In this document: piece by piece, positions 25,543 through 33,804 of the stretch
Layout: every line of letters starts with the position of its first letter
Position numbering within the stretch: position 1 is the stretch's first letter
Assembly (NCBI RefSeq): GCF_940670765.1
Contig: NZ_CALNVW010000035.1
Location: 46,566 to 110,565, forward strand
DNA: 64,000 bases
Direction of reading: 5' to 3'
Source: Streptomyces sp. A 4/2
Lineage (GTDB): Bacteria; Actinomycetota; Actinomycetes; Streptomycetales; Streptomycetaceae
Program-made: the position numbers and the translations under genes
Notes under the pieces: model-generated
What the model saw: the letters and a program-made list of their open reading frames with translations, nothing else
What the model was told of the DNA's origin: nothing
Databases searched by the model: none

Positions 25543-25559
25543 CTGTAACTGTGTTACAG
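25543..25559. promoter_or_regulatory. TetR operator palindrome
   Basis: CTGTAAC-TGT-GTTACAG: a perfect 7-bp inverted repeat with a 3-nt spacer, AT-rich for this genome. It is centred 31 bp before the decarboxylase ATG and 60 bp before the TetR start, so one bound dimer could block both promoters. Confidence 0.82.
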
Positions 25560-25581
25560 GCTACCTGCGAAAGGTGACGAC

Positions 25582-26379
25582 ATGGCACGCGTACGGTACG
25601 GCGCGCGCACCGGCGAAGAGATCTCGGCCGCCCGCGCAGCGAGTTCCAGGCTTCCCGACATCTGGTCCACCGGGGTGGTGGCGGTCTGGGAGAGCGACCC
25701 CGACGCGGTGGCAGCGGTGCTGCCGCCGCCGCTCGGCCCGGCCGGACGGCCGCTCGTCCGGGCCAACATCAGCAAGGTCGATCTGCCGGGTTATCCGCTC
25801 GGTGCGGGCTCGGTGGCGGTCGCCGCCGTCCACGAGGGGGTGGAGGGCTGGTATCCGCTCGTCATGCCGATGACCCATGAGCGCGCCCTGACCGGCGGGC
25901 GCGAGGTCTTCGGCGAGCCGAAGAAACTGGGTGAGGTCACCGTCGAGCGGGACGGCGCGACCGTGCGCGCGGTGCTCGCCCGGCACGGCGTCGCCTTCGT
26001 GGAGGTGCGGGGCGAGGTGACAGGCCCCCTCCCGCTGCCCGGACCGCGCGAGAAGGTCGACTTCTACTTCAAGTTCCTTCCCGCGGTGGACGGTCAGGGC
26101 TTCGACACGGAACCCGTGCTCGTCCACTGCACGCGCCACGAGAAGGTCCGCAGGCTGGAGGAGATCTCCGGCGAGGTGCTGCTGCGCGAGTCGGCGTACG
26201 ACCCGGTCGCGGACCTCCCCGTACGCCGTGTCGTCGAACTCACCATCGGTGAGAAGACCACCGACCAGCGGGGCCGGGTCGTCGGGCCGGTGGACGCGCA
26301 GGCCCTGCTGCCGTACATCCACCAGCGTTACGACGATCCCCAGCAGATCCTCGACGGCCCGCCGGAAGGGAGCGTCTGA
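25582..26379 (+). CDS. Acetoacetate decarboxylase family protein
   Basis: 265 aa of the ADC-like fold. The Schiff-base lysine motif EVFGEPKKLGEV is intact (Lys114/Lys115, with the preceding Glu), so decarboxylase or a related aldolase-dehydratase activity on a 2- or 3-keto acid is plausible. Family members in actinobacteria are often enzymes other than true acetoacetate decarboxylase. ATG start with GAAAGGTG upstream. First gene of a likely operon: its TGA overlaps the ATG of the next SDR by one base. It sits directly behind the TetR operator. Confidence 0.9.
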   Translation: MARVRYGARTGEEISAARAASSRLPDIWSTGVVAVWESDPDAVAAVLPPPLGPAGRPLVRANISKVDLPGYPLGAGSVAVAAVHEGVEGWYPLVMPMTHERALTGGREVFGEPKKLGEVTVERDGATVRAVLARHGVAFVEVRGEVTGPLPLPGPREKVDFYFKFLPAVDGQGFDTEPVLVHCTRHEKVRRLEEISGEVLLRESAYDPVADLPVRRVVELTIGEKTTDQRGRVVGPVDAQALLPYIHQRYDDPQQILDGPPEGSV

Positions 26380-27263
26380 TGCGGTTGGAACCGGGCCGGG
26401 TGGCCGTCGTCACGGGCGCCGCGAGCGGCATCGGCCTCGCCATGGCACGGAAGTTCGCCGCCGGTGGGCTGAAGGTCGTACTCGCCGATGTGGAGGCGGC
26501 GGCGCTGGACAGCGCCGCGGAGGAACTGCGCGCCGAGGGCGCACAGGTACTGGCCCGCGTCGTCGATGTCGGTGAGCGTGACGAGGTACTGGCGCTCGCC
26601 GACGCGGTGTACGGGACCTTCGGCGCCGTCCATGTGCTGTGCAACAACGCGGGTGTCGGCTCCGGTGCGGAGGGCCGCATGTGGGAGCACGATCCCAACG
26701 ACTGGAAGTGGGCCTTCGCCGTCAACGTGTGGGGCGTCTTCCACGGCATCCAGGCCTTCGTCCCGAAGATGATCGCCTCCGGCGAACCCGGCCATGTCGT
26801 CAACACCTCGTCGGGCGACGGCGGTATCGCCCCGCTGCCGACCGCCTCCGTGTACGCCGTCACCAAGTCGGCGGTGGTCACGATGACCGAATCGCTGTAC
26901 GCACACCTCAGGGCGGAGGGCGTGCGGGTCGGAGCGTCCGTGCTCTTCCCCGGGCCGCACATGCTCCGTACCGGGCTGTGGGAGTCGCACCGCAACCGGC
27001 CCGAGCGGTACGCGAAGGAGCGGCCCCGCAGGACCCCCTACCGCAGTCTCGACCAGTGGGAGTCCGCGATGAAGGACTCCGGGCAGGAGGTGCGGTTCAC
27101 CCCGGTCGAGGAGGTTGCCGAGCTGGTCGCCGAGGGGATCGAGGCCGAGCGGTTCTGGCTGCTGCCGGAGAGCGAGCACAGCGACCTGCAGATCAGGAGG
27201 CGCGCGCAGTCGATGCTCGACCGGGCCGCCCCGTCGTACCTGGAGAACTTCGTACTCGACTGA
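26379..27263 (+). CDS. SDR family NAD(P)-dependent oxidoreductase
   Basis: 294 aa, complete classical SDR: cofactor motif TGAASGIG (~residue 13), NNAG in LCNNAGVGSG, catalytic Ser in NTSSGDGG, and YAVTK. The acidic residue after strand 2 (LADVEA) suggests NAD+ preference. The C-terminus is longer than usual (about 40 extra residues, RYAKERPRRTPYRSLDQWES onward) and may form a substrate lid. Translationally coupled to the ADC-like gene. The first amidohydrolase follows after a minisatellite. Confidence 0.92.
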   Translation: MRLEPGRVAVVTGAASGIGLAMARKFAAGGLKVVLADVEAAALDSAAEELRAEGAQVLARVVDVGERDEVLALADAVYGTFGAVHVLCNNAGVGSGAEGRMWEHDPNDWKWAFAVNVWGVFHGIQAFVPKMIASGEPGHVVNTSSGDGGIAPLPTASVYAVTKSAVVTMTESLYAHLRAEGVRVGASVLFPGPHMLRTGLWESHRNRPERYAKERPRRTPYRSLDQWESAMKDSGQEVRFTPVEEVAELVAEGIEAERFWLLPESEHSDLQIRRRAQSMLDRAAPSYLENFVLD

Positions 27264-27520
27264 CCCGTCCCCGGCCGACCCGCACCGGCTGATCCGTCCC
27301 TGGCCGAGCCGCGCCGACTGATCCGTCCCCGGCCGACCCGCACCGGCTGATCCGTCCCTGGCCGAGCCGCACCGGCTGATCCGTCCCTGGCCGAGCCGCG
27401 CCGACTGATCCGTCCCTGGCCGAGCCGCACCGGCTGATCCGTCCCTGGCCGAGCCGCGCCGACTGATCCGTCCCCGGCCGACCCGCGCCGATTGCTCCGC
27501 GCCGATTGCTCCGCGCCGAC
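27261..27520. repeat. Minisatellite: eight 29-bp tandem repeats plus two 14-bp partial units
   Basis: Eight consecutive 29-bp units (27261-27289, 27290-27318 and so on to 27464-27492) begin TGAYCCGTCC and then read either CTGGCCGAGC or CCGGCCGACC, ending CGCACCGGC or CGCGCCGAC/T. Units 4-5 and 6-7 form identical 58-bp pairs. Two 14-bp units TGCTCCGCGCCGAY follow (27493-27520). Unit length is not a multiple of three, and the first copy begins at the SDR stop codon. This fills the 290-bp gap up to the first amidohydrolase. Confidence 0.92.
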
Positions 27521-27553
27521 TGATCCCTTCCGTACCCGACCGAGGAGCCAGCG

Positions 27554-28828
27554 ATGACAGACCCGTACCTGATCATCTCCTCCGACTGCCACGCCGGTCT
27601 GCCGACCGAGCAGTACCGGCCGTATCTGGACCCGCGCTTCCACCGTGCCTTCGACGGCTTCCTCGGCGAGCGCGACGCCCGCCGCGCGGAGATGACCCGG
27701 CTGGGGGTGCGCAACGAGGCCTTCGCCGCCCAGTGGTTCACGGACAACGAGGAGGGACTGAAAGGCGGTTGGGACACCGGCCGGCGCCTCAAGGAGCTCG
27801 ACGGCGACGGAGTGGCGGCCGAGGTCGTCTTCCCCGACGCGGACGCCGTGGACAGCCGGACCGCGGCACCCTTCGGGGTCGGCCTCGGGCTCTCCGGGGA
27901 CCAGGACCCCGACCTCGGGATGGCCGGTGCGCAGGCGCACAACCGCTGGCTGGCCGAGTTCGTCGGAGAGCACCCCGAACGGCACTGCGGGGTCGCGCTC
28001 CTGCCCATCACGGGCGAGGTGGACCGGGTCGTCGCCGAGGTGTACCGGGCGAAGGAATCCGGGCTCGGCGCGCTGATGATCCCCGCCATGTGGGTGGACA
28101 AGGCGCCCTACCACGACCGGCGTTACGACCCCGTGTGGGCAGCCGCCGCCGAGACGGGCATGCCGGTCGTCACCCACTCGGGCGCCGCGCCGCGCCATGA
28201 GTACGGTGACCACCTGGGCATCTACGTGAGCGAGGTGACCTGGTGGCCGTCCCGCCCGCTCTGGTTCCTGCTCTGGTCAGGTGTGTTCGAGCGCCACCCC
28301 GGGCTGAAGTTCGGCATCGCCGAGTCCGGTTGCTGGTGGCTGCCCAATCAGCTCTGGTTCATGGACCGCCTCTACCTGGGCGCGCACGGCGGGAAGAAGC
28401 TCTCCCCGTTCGCCGAGCTGCAGCGCCCGCCGAGCGAATACCTGGACCGTCAGGTCTTCATCTGTGCCACCAACACCAAACGCCGCGAGCTCGCCCTGCG
28501 TTACGAGATCGGCGTCGACAACATCCTCTGGGGCAGCGACTTCCCGCACCCCGAGGGCACCTGGCCGCGGACCCGTGAGTGGCTGCGGAACACCTTCCAC
28601 GACATTCCGGTCGACGAGACCCGGCGCATGCTGGGCCTGGCGGCAGCCGATGTCTTCGGCTTCGACACGAAGGCGCTGGAGCCGATCGCCCGGCGGATCG
28701 GCCCCACCCCGGACGAGCTGGGCCAGCCGGCCGACCAGACGGCCGTCGAGGCCGCCTGGGCGAAGTCCCGTGAGGTGGGCCGCCACTGGCTCACCGGCCA
28801 TGAATTCCCGCAGACGGGGGTCCTGTGA
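27554..28828 (+). CDS. Amidohydrolase family protein (ACMSD-like TIM barrel), first of pair
   Basis: 424 aa, amidohydrolase-2 fold. Metal-site elements: N-terminal SSDCHAG (Asp-x-His in place of His-x-His), His in VVTHSGAAP, and the conserved Asp in LWGSDFPHPEGTWP. This family includes decarboxylases (ACMSD, resorcylate and vanillate types) and lactone hydrolases. ATG behind GAGGAG. The stop overlaps the start of the next gene by one base (TGATG). About 30% alike by eye to its partner, so the pair arose by duplication and may form a heteromer. Confidence 0.9.
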   Translation: MTDPYLIISSDCHAGLPTEQYRPYLDPRFHRAFDGFLGERDARRAEMTRLGVRNEAFAAQWFTDNEEGLKGGWDTGRRLKELDGDGVAAEVVFPDADAVDSRTAAPFGVGLGLSGDQDPDLGMAGAQAHNRWLAEFVGEHPERHCGVALLPITGEVDRVVAEVYRAKESGLGALMIPAMWVDKAPYHDRRYDPVWAAAAETGMPVVTHSGAAPRHEYGDHLGIYVSEVTWWPSRPLWFLLWSGVFERHPGLKFGIAESGCWWLPNQLWFMDRLYLGAHGGKKLSPFAELQRPPSEYLDRQVFICATNTKRRELALRYEIGVDNILWGSDFPHPEGTWPRTREWLRNTFHDIPVDETRRMLGLAAADVFGFDTKALEPIARRIGPTPDELGQPADQTAVEAAWAKSREVGRHWLTGHEFPQTGVL

Positions 28829-30060
28829 TGTCCCCGGTGGACCGCTACACCGTCATCTCGGCCGACTGCCACGCCGGCGCCGACCTGCTGGACTACAAGC
28901 CGTACCTGGAGAAGCGCCACCACGAGGACTTCGACGCCTGGGCGGCCACGTACGTCAATCCGTACGAGGACCTCGTCGCCGACACCGCCGACCGCAACTG
29001 GAACTCCGCCCGCCGGCTCGCCGAACTCGAAGCGGACGGCATCGTGGCGGAGGTCGTCTTCCCCAACACCATTCCGCCGTTCTTCCCGAGCGCCTCGCTG
29101 ATGGCCCCGGCGCCGTCGAAGGAGGAGTACGCGCAGCGCTGGGCCGGGCTGCGCGCCCACAACCGCTGGCTCGCCGACTTCTGCGCGCAGGCGCCGGGGC
29201 GGCGGGCGGGCGTCGCCCAGATCCTCCTCAACGATGTCGGGGAGGCCGTACGGGAGGTGCGTCGCACCCGGGCGGCGGGCCTCACCGGCGGGATCCTGCT
29301 GCCCGGCGCCCCGCCGGGCTCCGGGGTGCCCGAGCTGTACTCGCAGACGTACGACCCGCTCTGGGCGGTCTGCGAGGAGCTGGGAGTCCCGGTCAACCAC
29401 CACGGCGGCTCGGCCTCCCCGCCGCTGGGCGACGAACCCGCCGCGCGGGCCGTCTTCATGGTCGAGACCACCTGGTTCTCGCACCGCGCCCTCTGGCATC
29501 TGATCTTCGGCGGGGCCTTCCGGCGGCACCCCGGCCTCCGGCTCGTACTCACCGAACAGGGCTCCGGCTGGATCCCGCGGGTCCTCGACATGCTGGACTA
29601 CTACCACGGCCGACTGGTCTCGGCGGCCTCGAAGGCGGCCACCGCCGAGTCCAAGTTCGGTGCGGGGCTCGCTACTTCGATGGGCGGCGGGCCCAGCGAG
29701 GTCTGGCGCGACAACTGCTTCGTCGGTGCGAGCTTCATGCGTCCGCACGAGGTGCCGCTGCGGGAGCAGATCGGCCTGGACAAGATCATGTGGGGCAGCG
29801 ACTACCCGCACGACGAAGGCACTCATCCCTACACCCGCGAGGGTCTGCGGATCGCCTACGCGGGGCTCCCGCGCGAGGAGGTGGCCGCCATGGTGGGCGG
29901 CAACGCCGCCCGGGTGTACGGCTTCGACCTCTCCCTGCTCGATCCCGTCGCCGCGAAGACGGGGCCGACCGTGGCCGAGGTCGCCGAGCCGCTGACGGAG
30001 GTCCCGGCGGACGCCACGAGCCCGGCCTTCGCCCGCGGAGGGTCGGTCCGGGTGTGGTGA
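28828..30060 (+). CDS. Amidohydrolase family protein (ACMSD-like TIM barrel), second of pair
   Basis: 410 aa. Same architecture as the preceding protein: SADCHAG at the N-terminus, VNHHGGSASPP in the barrel and MWGSDYPHDEGTHPYTREG near the C-terminal third. Both paralogues keep the metal ligands, so neither looks degenerate. ATG at 28828 is used since it overlaps the upstream TGA; a GTG one codon earlier is possible. With the ADC-like enzyme and SDR it suggests degradation of a ring-derived or keto-acid compound (inference). Confidence 0.9.
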   Translation: MSPVDRYTVISADCHAGADLLDYKPYLEKRHHEDFDAWAATYVNPYEDLVADTADRNWNSARRLAELEADGIVAEVVFPNTIPPFFPSASLMAPAPSKEEYAQRWAGLRAHNRWLADFCAQAPGRRAGVAQILLNDVGEAVREVRRTRAAGLTGGILLPGAPPGSGVPELYSQTYDPLWAVCEELGVPVNHHGGSASPPLGDEPAARAVFMVETTWFSHRALWHLIFGGAFRRHPGLRLVLTEQGSGWIPRVLDMLDYYHGRLVSAASKAATAESKFGAGLATSMGGGPSEVWRDNCFVGASFMRPHEVPLREQIGLDKIMWGSDYPHDEGTHPYTREGLRIAYAGLPREEVAAMVGGNAARVYGFDLSLLDPVAAKTGPTVAEVAEPLTEVPADATSPAFARGGSVRVW

Positions 30061-30121
30061 GACGCGGGGTCCGAGCGGGTCGGTGCGGATCCCCGGCGGG
30101 AGCGGGTGAGACCCTCCCTGG

Positions 30122-30832
30122 GTGACTGATCAGACCCACGACGAGGCCCACGGCGGCGGCATCGGGGCCCGCCTCAACTGGCTCCGGGCCGCCGTGCTCG
30201 GCGCCAACGACGGTGTCGTCTCCACCGCGGGCATCGTCGTCGGCGTCGCCGGTGCCACCGACTCGCGCGCCGCGCTGCTCACCGCCGGACTCTCCGGACT
30301 GCTCGCCGGATCGATGTCGATGGCGGCGGGGGAGTACGTCTCGGTCTCCACCCAGCGCGACTCCGAGAAGGCCGCCCTGGCCCAGGAGAGGCGCGAGCTG
30401 CGCGAGACTCCGGAGGCCGAACTCGCCGAGCTGGCCGGGCTGTTGGAGGGCAAGGGGCTCTCCGCCGAACTGGCCCGCGAAGCCGCCGAGCAGCTGACCG
30501 AGCGGGACGCCCTGCGCGCCCACGCCGAGGTGGAACTGGGCATCGACCCCGACGACCTCACCAGCCCCTGGCAGGCGGGGGGAGCCAGTTTCCTCGCCTT
30601 CACGGTGGGCGCGCTGCTCCCGCTGCTGGCGATCGTCCTGCCGCCCGCGTCCCTGCGGCTGTACGTCACGGTGCTCTCGGTCCTGGCGGCGCTGATCCTG
30701 ACCGGGTGGTGGAGCGCCCGCTCGGGGGCGGCTCCGGTGCGTGCGGCGGTGGTGCGGAACGTCGCCGGGGGAGCGCTGGCCATGGCGGTGACCTACGCGG
30801 CCGGTGCGCTGCTGGGGGCGGCCGGGGTCTGA
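30122..30832 (+). CDS. VIT1/CCC1-type iron/manganese transporter
   Basis: 236-aa membrane protein. Five helices are expected: the first pair contains LGANDGVVSTAGIVVGVAGA and LAGSMSMAAGEYVSVSTQ, the signature of the VIT family; then a hydrophilic Glu-rich metal-binding domain (about residues 80-145, ELRETPEAELAELAG); then three C-terminal helices. These proteins export or sequester Fe2+/Mn2+. GTG start at 30122, one base after a run of pyrimidines and with no Shine-Dalgarno. No metal-regulator box was recognised. Confidence 0.91.
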   Translation: MTDQTHDEAHGGGIGARLNWLRAAVLGANDGVVSTAGIVVGVAGATDSRAALLTAGLSGLLAGSMSMAAGEYVSVSTQRDSEKAALAQERRELRETPEAELAELAGLLEGKGLSAELAREAAEQLTERDALRAHAEVELGIDPDDLTSPWQAGGASFLAFTVGALLPLLAIVLPPASLRLYVTVLSVLAALILTGWWSARSGAAPVRAAVVRNVAGGALAMAVTYAAGALLGAAGV

Positions 30833-30849
30833 GCCCCGGCGGCCGGGGC
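30833..30849 (+). terminator. Short hairpin at VIT gene stop
   Basis: GCCCCGG (30833-30839), a 3-nt loop, then CCGGGGC (30843-30849), immediately after the stop codon. Confidence 0.5.
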
Positions 30850-30878
30850 GCTCCGGAGGGCGCGTCGGCGCCCCTACC

Positions 30879-30926
30879 GGCAGCGGTATCAGCAGTGGTA
30901 TCGGCAGCCGTATCGGCAGTGGCATT
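30879..30926. repeat. Four 12-bp tandem repeats
   Basis: Units GGCAGCGGTATC, AGCAGTGGTATC, GGCAGCCGTATC and GGCAGTGGCATT lie head to tail in the intergenic region between the VIT gene and the sterol-desaturase-like gene. They are noncoding as far as can be seen. Confidence 0.8.
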
Positions 30927-31021
30927 GGCGGAAGTCACCAAAACTCGCTGACAGATCGTCTCGCATACTTGTCAGTAACAACATCTAGCCGCAGCCGATC
31001 GCCCGGCCGTACCGTGCTGGC

Positions 31022-31915
31022 ATGCCGAACCTGCCTGATGTCGTGCTGTGGTCCGTACCGGCCTTCGTCCTGCTCACCGTCGTGGAGATGGTGAGTTACC
31101 GGTTCCACCCGGACGAGGAGGCCGCCGGGTACGAGACCAAGGACGCCGCCACCAGCGTCGGCATGGGTCTCGGCAGTCTGGTCTTCGACGCCCTCTGGAA
31201 GATCCCGATCGTCGCCGTCTACACCGCGGTGTACGAACTGACCCCGCTGCGCATCCCGGTGCTGTGGTGGACGGTCCTCCTGATGCTGCTCGGGCAGGAC
31301 TTCTTCTACTACTGGTCGCACCGCGGCCACCACGTCGTCCGCATCCTGTGGGCCTGCCACGTGGTCCACCACTCCAGCCGCAAGTTCAACTTCACGACCG
31401 CGCTGCGCCAGCCCTGGACCACGCTGACCGTCTGGCCGTTCTACGTCCCGCTGATCGCCCTCGGCGTGCATCCCGCGGCCCTCGCGTTCTGCTCCTCCGT
31501 CAACCTCGTCTACCAGTTCTGGGTACACACCGAACGGGTCGGCACGCTGCCGCGCCCCTTCGAGTACGTGCTCAACACGCCCTCTCACCACCGGGTGCAC
31601 CATGCCTCCCAGGGCGGGTACCTGGACCGTAACTTCGGCGGCATCCTGATCGTCTGGGACCGGCTGTTCCGGTCCTTCACGGGCGAGGGCGAGCGGCCCG
31701 TCTTCGGGCTGACCAAGAACATCGCGACGTACAACCCGCTGCGTGTCGCGACCCACGAGTACGCGGCGATCGCCCGGGACGTCCGGGCGGCCGACAGCTG
31801 GCACGAGCGCGCCGGGCGGATCTTCGGCGGGCCCGGCTGGCAGCCGGCGGGACGCTCCCCCGCACCCGGCGCCGGGACCGTTCACGAGGCGACGGCAGCC
31901 GAGCGGATCGCGTGA
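31022..31915 (+). CDS. Sterol desaturase/fatty acid hydroxylase family membrane protein
   Basis: 297-aa di-iron membrane oxygenase with about four helices. All three histidine clusters are present: HRGHH (~residue 100), HVVHH (~residue 117) and HHRVHH (~residue 192), plus single His residues in the C-terminal part. The superfamily hydroxylates or desaturates lipids and carotenoids; the substrate is unknown. TACCGT six bases before the ATG suggests a leaderless transcript. It overlaps the lysoplasmalogenase gene by GTGA, tying it to ether-lipid or membrane-lipid metabolism. Confidence 0.92.
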   Translation: MPNLPDVVLWSVPAFVLLTVVEMVSYRFHPDEEAAGYETKDAATSVGMGLGSLVFDALWKIPIVAVYTAVYELTPLRIPVLWWTVLLMLLGQDFFYYWSHRGHHVVRILWACHVVHHSSRKFNFTTALRQPWTTLTVWPFYVPLIALGVHPAALAFCSSVNLVYQFWVHTERVGTLPRPFEYVLNTPSHHRVHHASQGGYLDRNFGGILIVWDRLFRSFTGEGERPVFGLTKNIATYNPLRVATHEYAAIARDVRAADSWHERAGRIFGGPGWQPAGRSPAPGAGTVHEATAAERIA

Positions 31916-32679
31916 CGACGGATCCGGCGGTGCCGAAGCCGGTGACACCGGAACGGGAGATGCCTGAACAGGTGGTGCCGGGTCAGGTGCCGGAGCCGGT
32001 GGCGCAGAGCAGGGCGGCCCGGCTGCTGCTGCTCGTCTTCGTGCTCGTGGCGCTCGTCGACCTCGTGGCCGTTCTCGCCCACTGGCCCACCGCTCACACC
32101 GTCGCCAAGCCGCTGCTGATGCCGCTCCTCGCGGCCCATGCGTACGCCCGCGGCGCCCCCCGTCCGCTGCTCGCCGCGCTGCTCTTCGGCTGGGGCGGCG
32201 ACACCCTGCTCCTCATCGACGCGGACCCCGCCTTTCTCGCCGGAATGGCGTCCTTCGCGGCGGGACACCTCTGCTACCTGGTGCTCTTCGGGCGCCGTCG
32301 TACGCCTCCGGGCCGGGGGAGTGCCAGGCGTACCGGGCCGGCCGTGGCGTACGCCGTCGCGCTCGGCTGCGCGATCGCCGTTCTCTGGCCCGGCCTGCCC
32401 GCCGGGCTGCGCGTCCCGGTGGCGGGATACTCGCTGCTGCTCACCGCGATGGCGTACCGCGCGGGCGGGCTCGGCCGGTACGCCGCGCTCGGCGGGGCGC
32501 TCTTCCTGGTCTCGGACACCCTGATCGCCACCGGTATCGCCTCCCTTCCGCAGCTGCCCGCGCCGGACTTCTGGGTCATGGCCACCTATCTGGCGGCCCA
32601 GTGCCTGCTGGTCACGGGGGTACTCCGGTGCGGGGCCACGCCGCCGTCGGCGTACCGTGACAGTCGTACATCTGTCTGA
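31912..32679 (+). CDS. Lysoplasmalogenase (YhhN/TMEM86 family)
   Basis: 255-aa polytopic membrane protein with about seven or eight helices after a ~30-residue polar N-terminus. Family motifs: KPLLMPLLAAHAY, LFGWGGDTLLL (conserved Gly-Asp), GHLCYLVLF and LGGALFLVSDTLIA (conserved Ser-Asp). The family cleaves the vinyl-ether bond of lysoplasmalogens. Start GTG overlaps the upstream TGA. Coupling to a sterol-desaturase-like enzyme hints at turnover of ether or plasmalogen lipids; this is inference. Confidence 0.9.
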   Translation: MTTDPAVPKPVTPEREMPEQVVPGQVPEPVAQSRAARLLLLVFVLVALVDLVAVLAHWPTAHTVAKPLLMPLLAAHAYARGAPRPLLAALLFGWGGDTLLLIDADPAFLAGMASFAAGHLCYLVLFGRRRTPPGRGSARRTGPAVAYAVALGCAIAVLWPGLPAGLRVPVAGYSLLLTAMAYRAGGLGRYAALGGALFLVSDTLIATGIASLPQLPAPDFWVMATYLAAQCLLVTGVLRCGATPPSAYRDSRTSV

Positions 32680-32696
32680 CCAGCAAGGATTTCCCC

Positions 32697-33737
32697 ATGC
32701 GCGCCACCGTCATCCACGCCCCTCACGACATCCGGGTGGAGGAGGTGCCGGACCCCGAGATCCAGCAGCCCGGCGACGCGGTCGTCCGCGTGCTGCGCGC
32801 CTGCATCTGCGGCAGCGACCTGTGGGCGTACCGCGGTGTCGCCGCCCGGGAGCCCGGTCAGAGGATCGGCCACGAGTTCCTCGGCATCGTCGAGGAAGCG
32901 GGCTCCGGGGTCAGCGGCTTCGCGGCCGGGGACCTCGTCGTCGCCCCCTTCGTCTGGTCCGACGGCATGTGCGAGTACTGCGCCGAAGGGCTCACCACCT
33001 CCTGCACGCAGGGTGGCTTCTGGGGTTCGGTCGGCTCCGACGGCGGTCAGGGCGAAGCCGTCAGGGTGCCCTTCGCCGACGCCACACTCGTCAAGCTCCC
33101 GGCCGACGCCGCCTCCGACGACCACCTGCTGACCGCGCTGCTCGCACTCTCCGACGTCATGGGCACCGGCCACCACGCGGCCCTCGGAGCGGGCGTGCGC
33201 CCCGGCAGCACGGTCGCCGTCGTCGGTGACGGGGCCGTCGGGCTCTGCGGCGTGCTGGCCGCCAAGCGGCTCGGCGCCGAGCGGATCATCGCGCTGGGGC
33301 GGCACCAGGTCCGCACCGACATCGCCAGGACGTTCGGCGCCACGGACGTGGTCGCGGCGCGCGGTGACGAGGCCGTCGCCGCGGTACGTGACATGACGCG
33401 CGGGCAGGGCGCCCACGCCGTGATCGAGGCCGTCGGCACCGAGCAGTCGATGCGCACGGCCGTCGCCATCGCCCGCGACGGCGGCGCCGTCGGCTACGTC
33501 GGCGTACCGCACGGCAGCGGTACCGGCCTGGACCTCAGCGACATGTTCGACCGCAACATCGCGCTGCGCGGCGGCGTCGCGCCCGTCCGCACCTACATAC
33601 CCGAACTGCTCCCCGACGTACTGGACGGCACGATCGACCCCTCGCCGGTCTTCGACCTGACCGTCGGCCTGGACGGTGTTCCGGACGGCTACCGGGCGAT
33701 GGACGAGCGCACCGCGCTCAAGGTGCTCGTCAAGTAG
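32697..33737 (+). CDS. Zinc-dependent alcohol dehydrogenase family protein
   Basis: 346-aa medium-chain dehydrogenase. The catalytic zinc ligands are in RACICGSDLW (Cys) and GHEFLGIVEE (His-Glu). The structural-zinc loop is degenerate: CEYC then a lone C in TTSCTQ, so fewer than four Cys. The coenzyme motif is VVGDGAVGLCGVLAAKRLGA, with LGRHQ after strand 2 suggesting NADP+ over NAD+. ATG behind AAGGAT. It probably oxidises a secondary or aryl alcohol. Confidence 0.92.
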   Translation: MRATVIHAPHDIRVEEVPDPEIQQPGDAVVRVLRACICGSDLWAYRGVAAREPGQRIGHEFLGIVEEAGSGVSGFAAGDLVVAPFVWSDGMCEYCAEGLTTSCTQGGFWGSVGSDGGQGEAVRVPFADATLVKLPADAASDDHLLTALLALSDVMGTGHHAALGAGVRPGSTVAVVGDGAVGLCGVLAAKRLGAERIIALGRHQVRTDIARTFGATDVVAARGDEAVAAVRDMTRGQGAHAVIEAVGTEQSMRTAVAIARDGGAVGYVGVPHGSGTGLDLSDMFDRNIALRGGVAPVRTYIPELLPDVLDGTIDPSPVFDLTVGLDGVPDGYRAMDERTALKVLVK

Positions 33738-33798
33738 GCCCGGCGGGCCTCGACCGGTCCGCCGGGCCGTCGGTGGGGGCGGCCGGCCGCCCCCACCG
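33737..33798. terminator. Two tandem hairpins between convergent genes
   Basis: GGCCCGGCGG (33737-33746) pairs with CCGCCGGGCC (33759-33768); a second, perfect palindrome CGGTGGGGGCGGCC spans 33771-33798. They separate the dehydrogenase from the convergent protease gene. Confidence 0.75.
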
Positions 33799-33804
33799 GA
33801 GGTG

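Noticed and set aside
27261..27520. CRISPR array
   Set aside because: The 29-bp units are directly adjacent with no unique spacers and no cas genes; it is a minisatellite.
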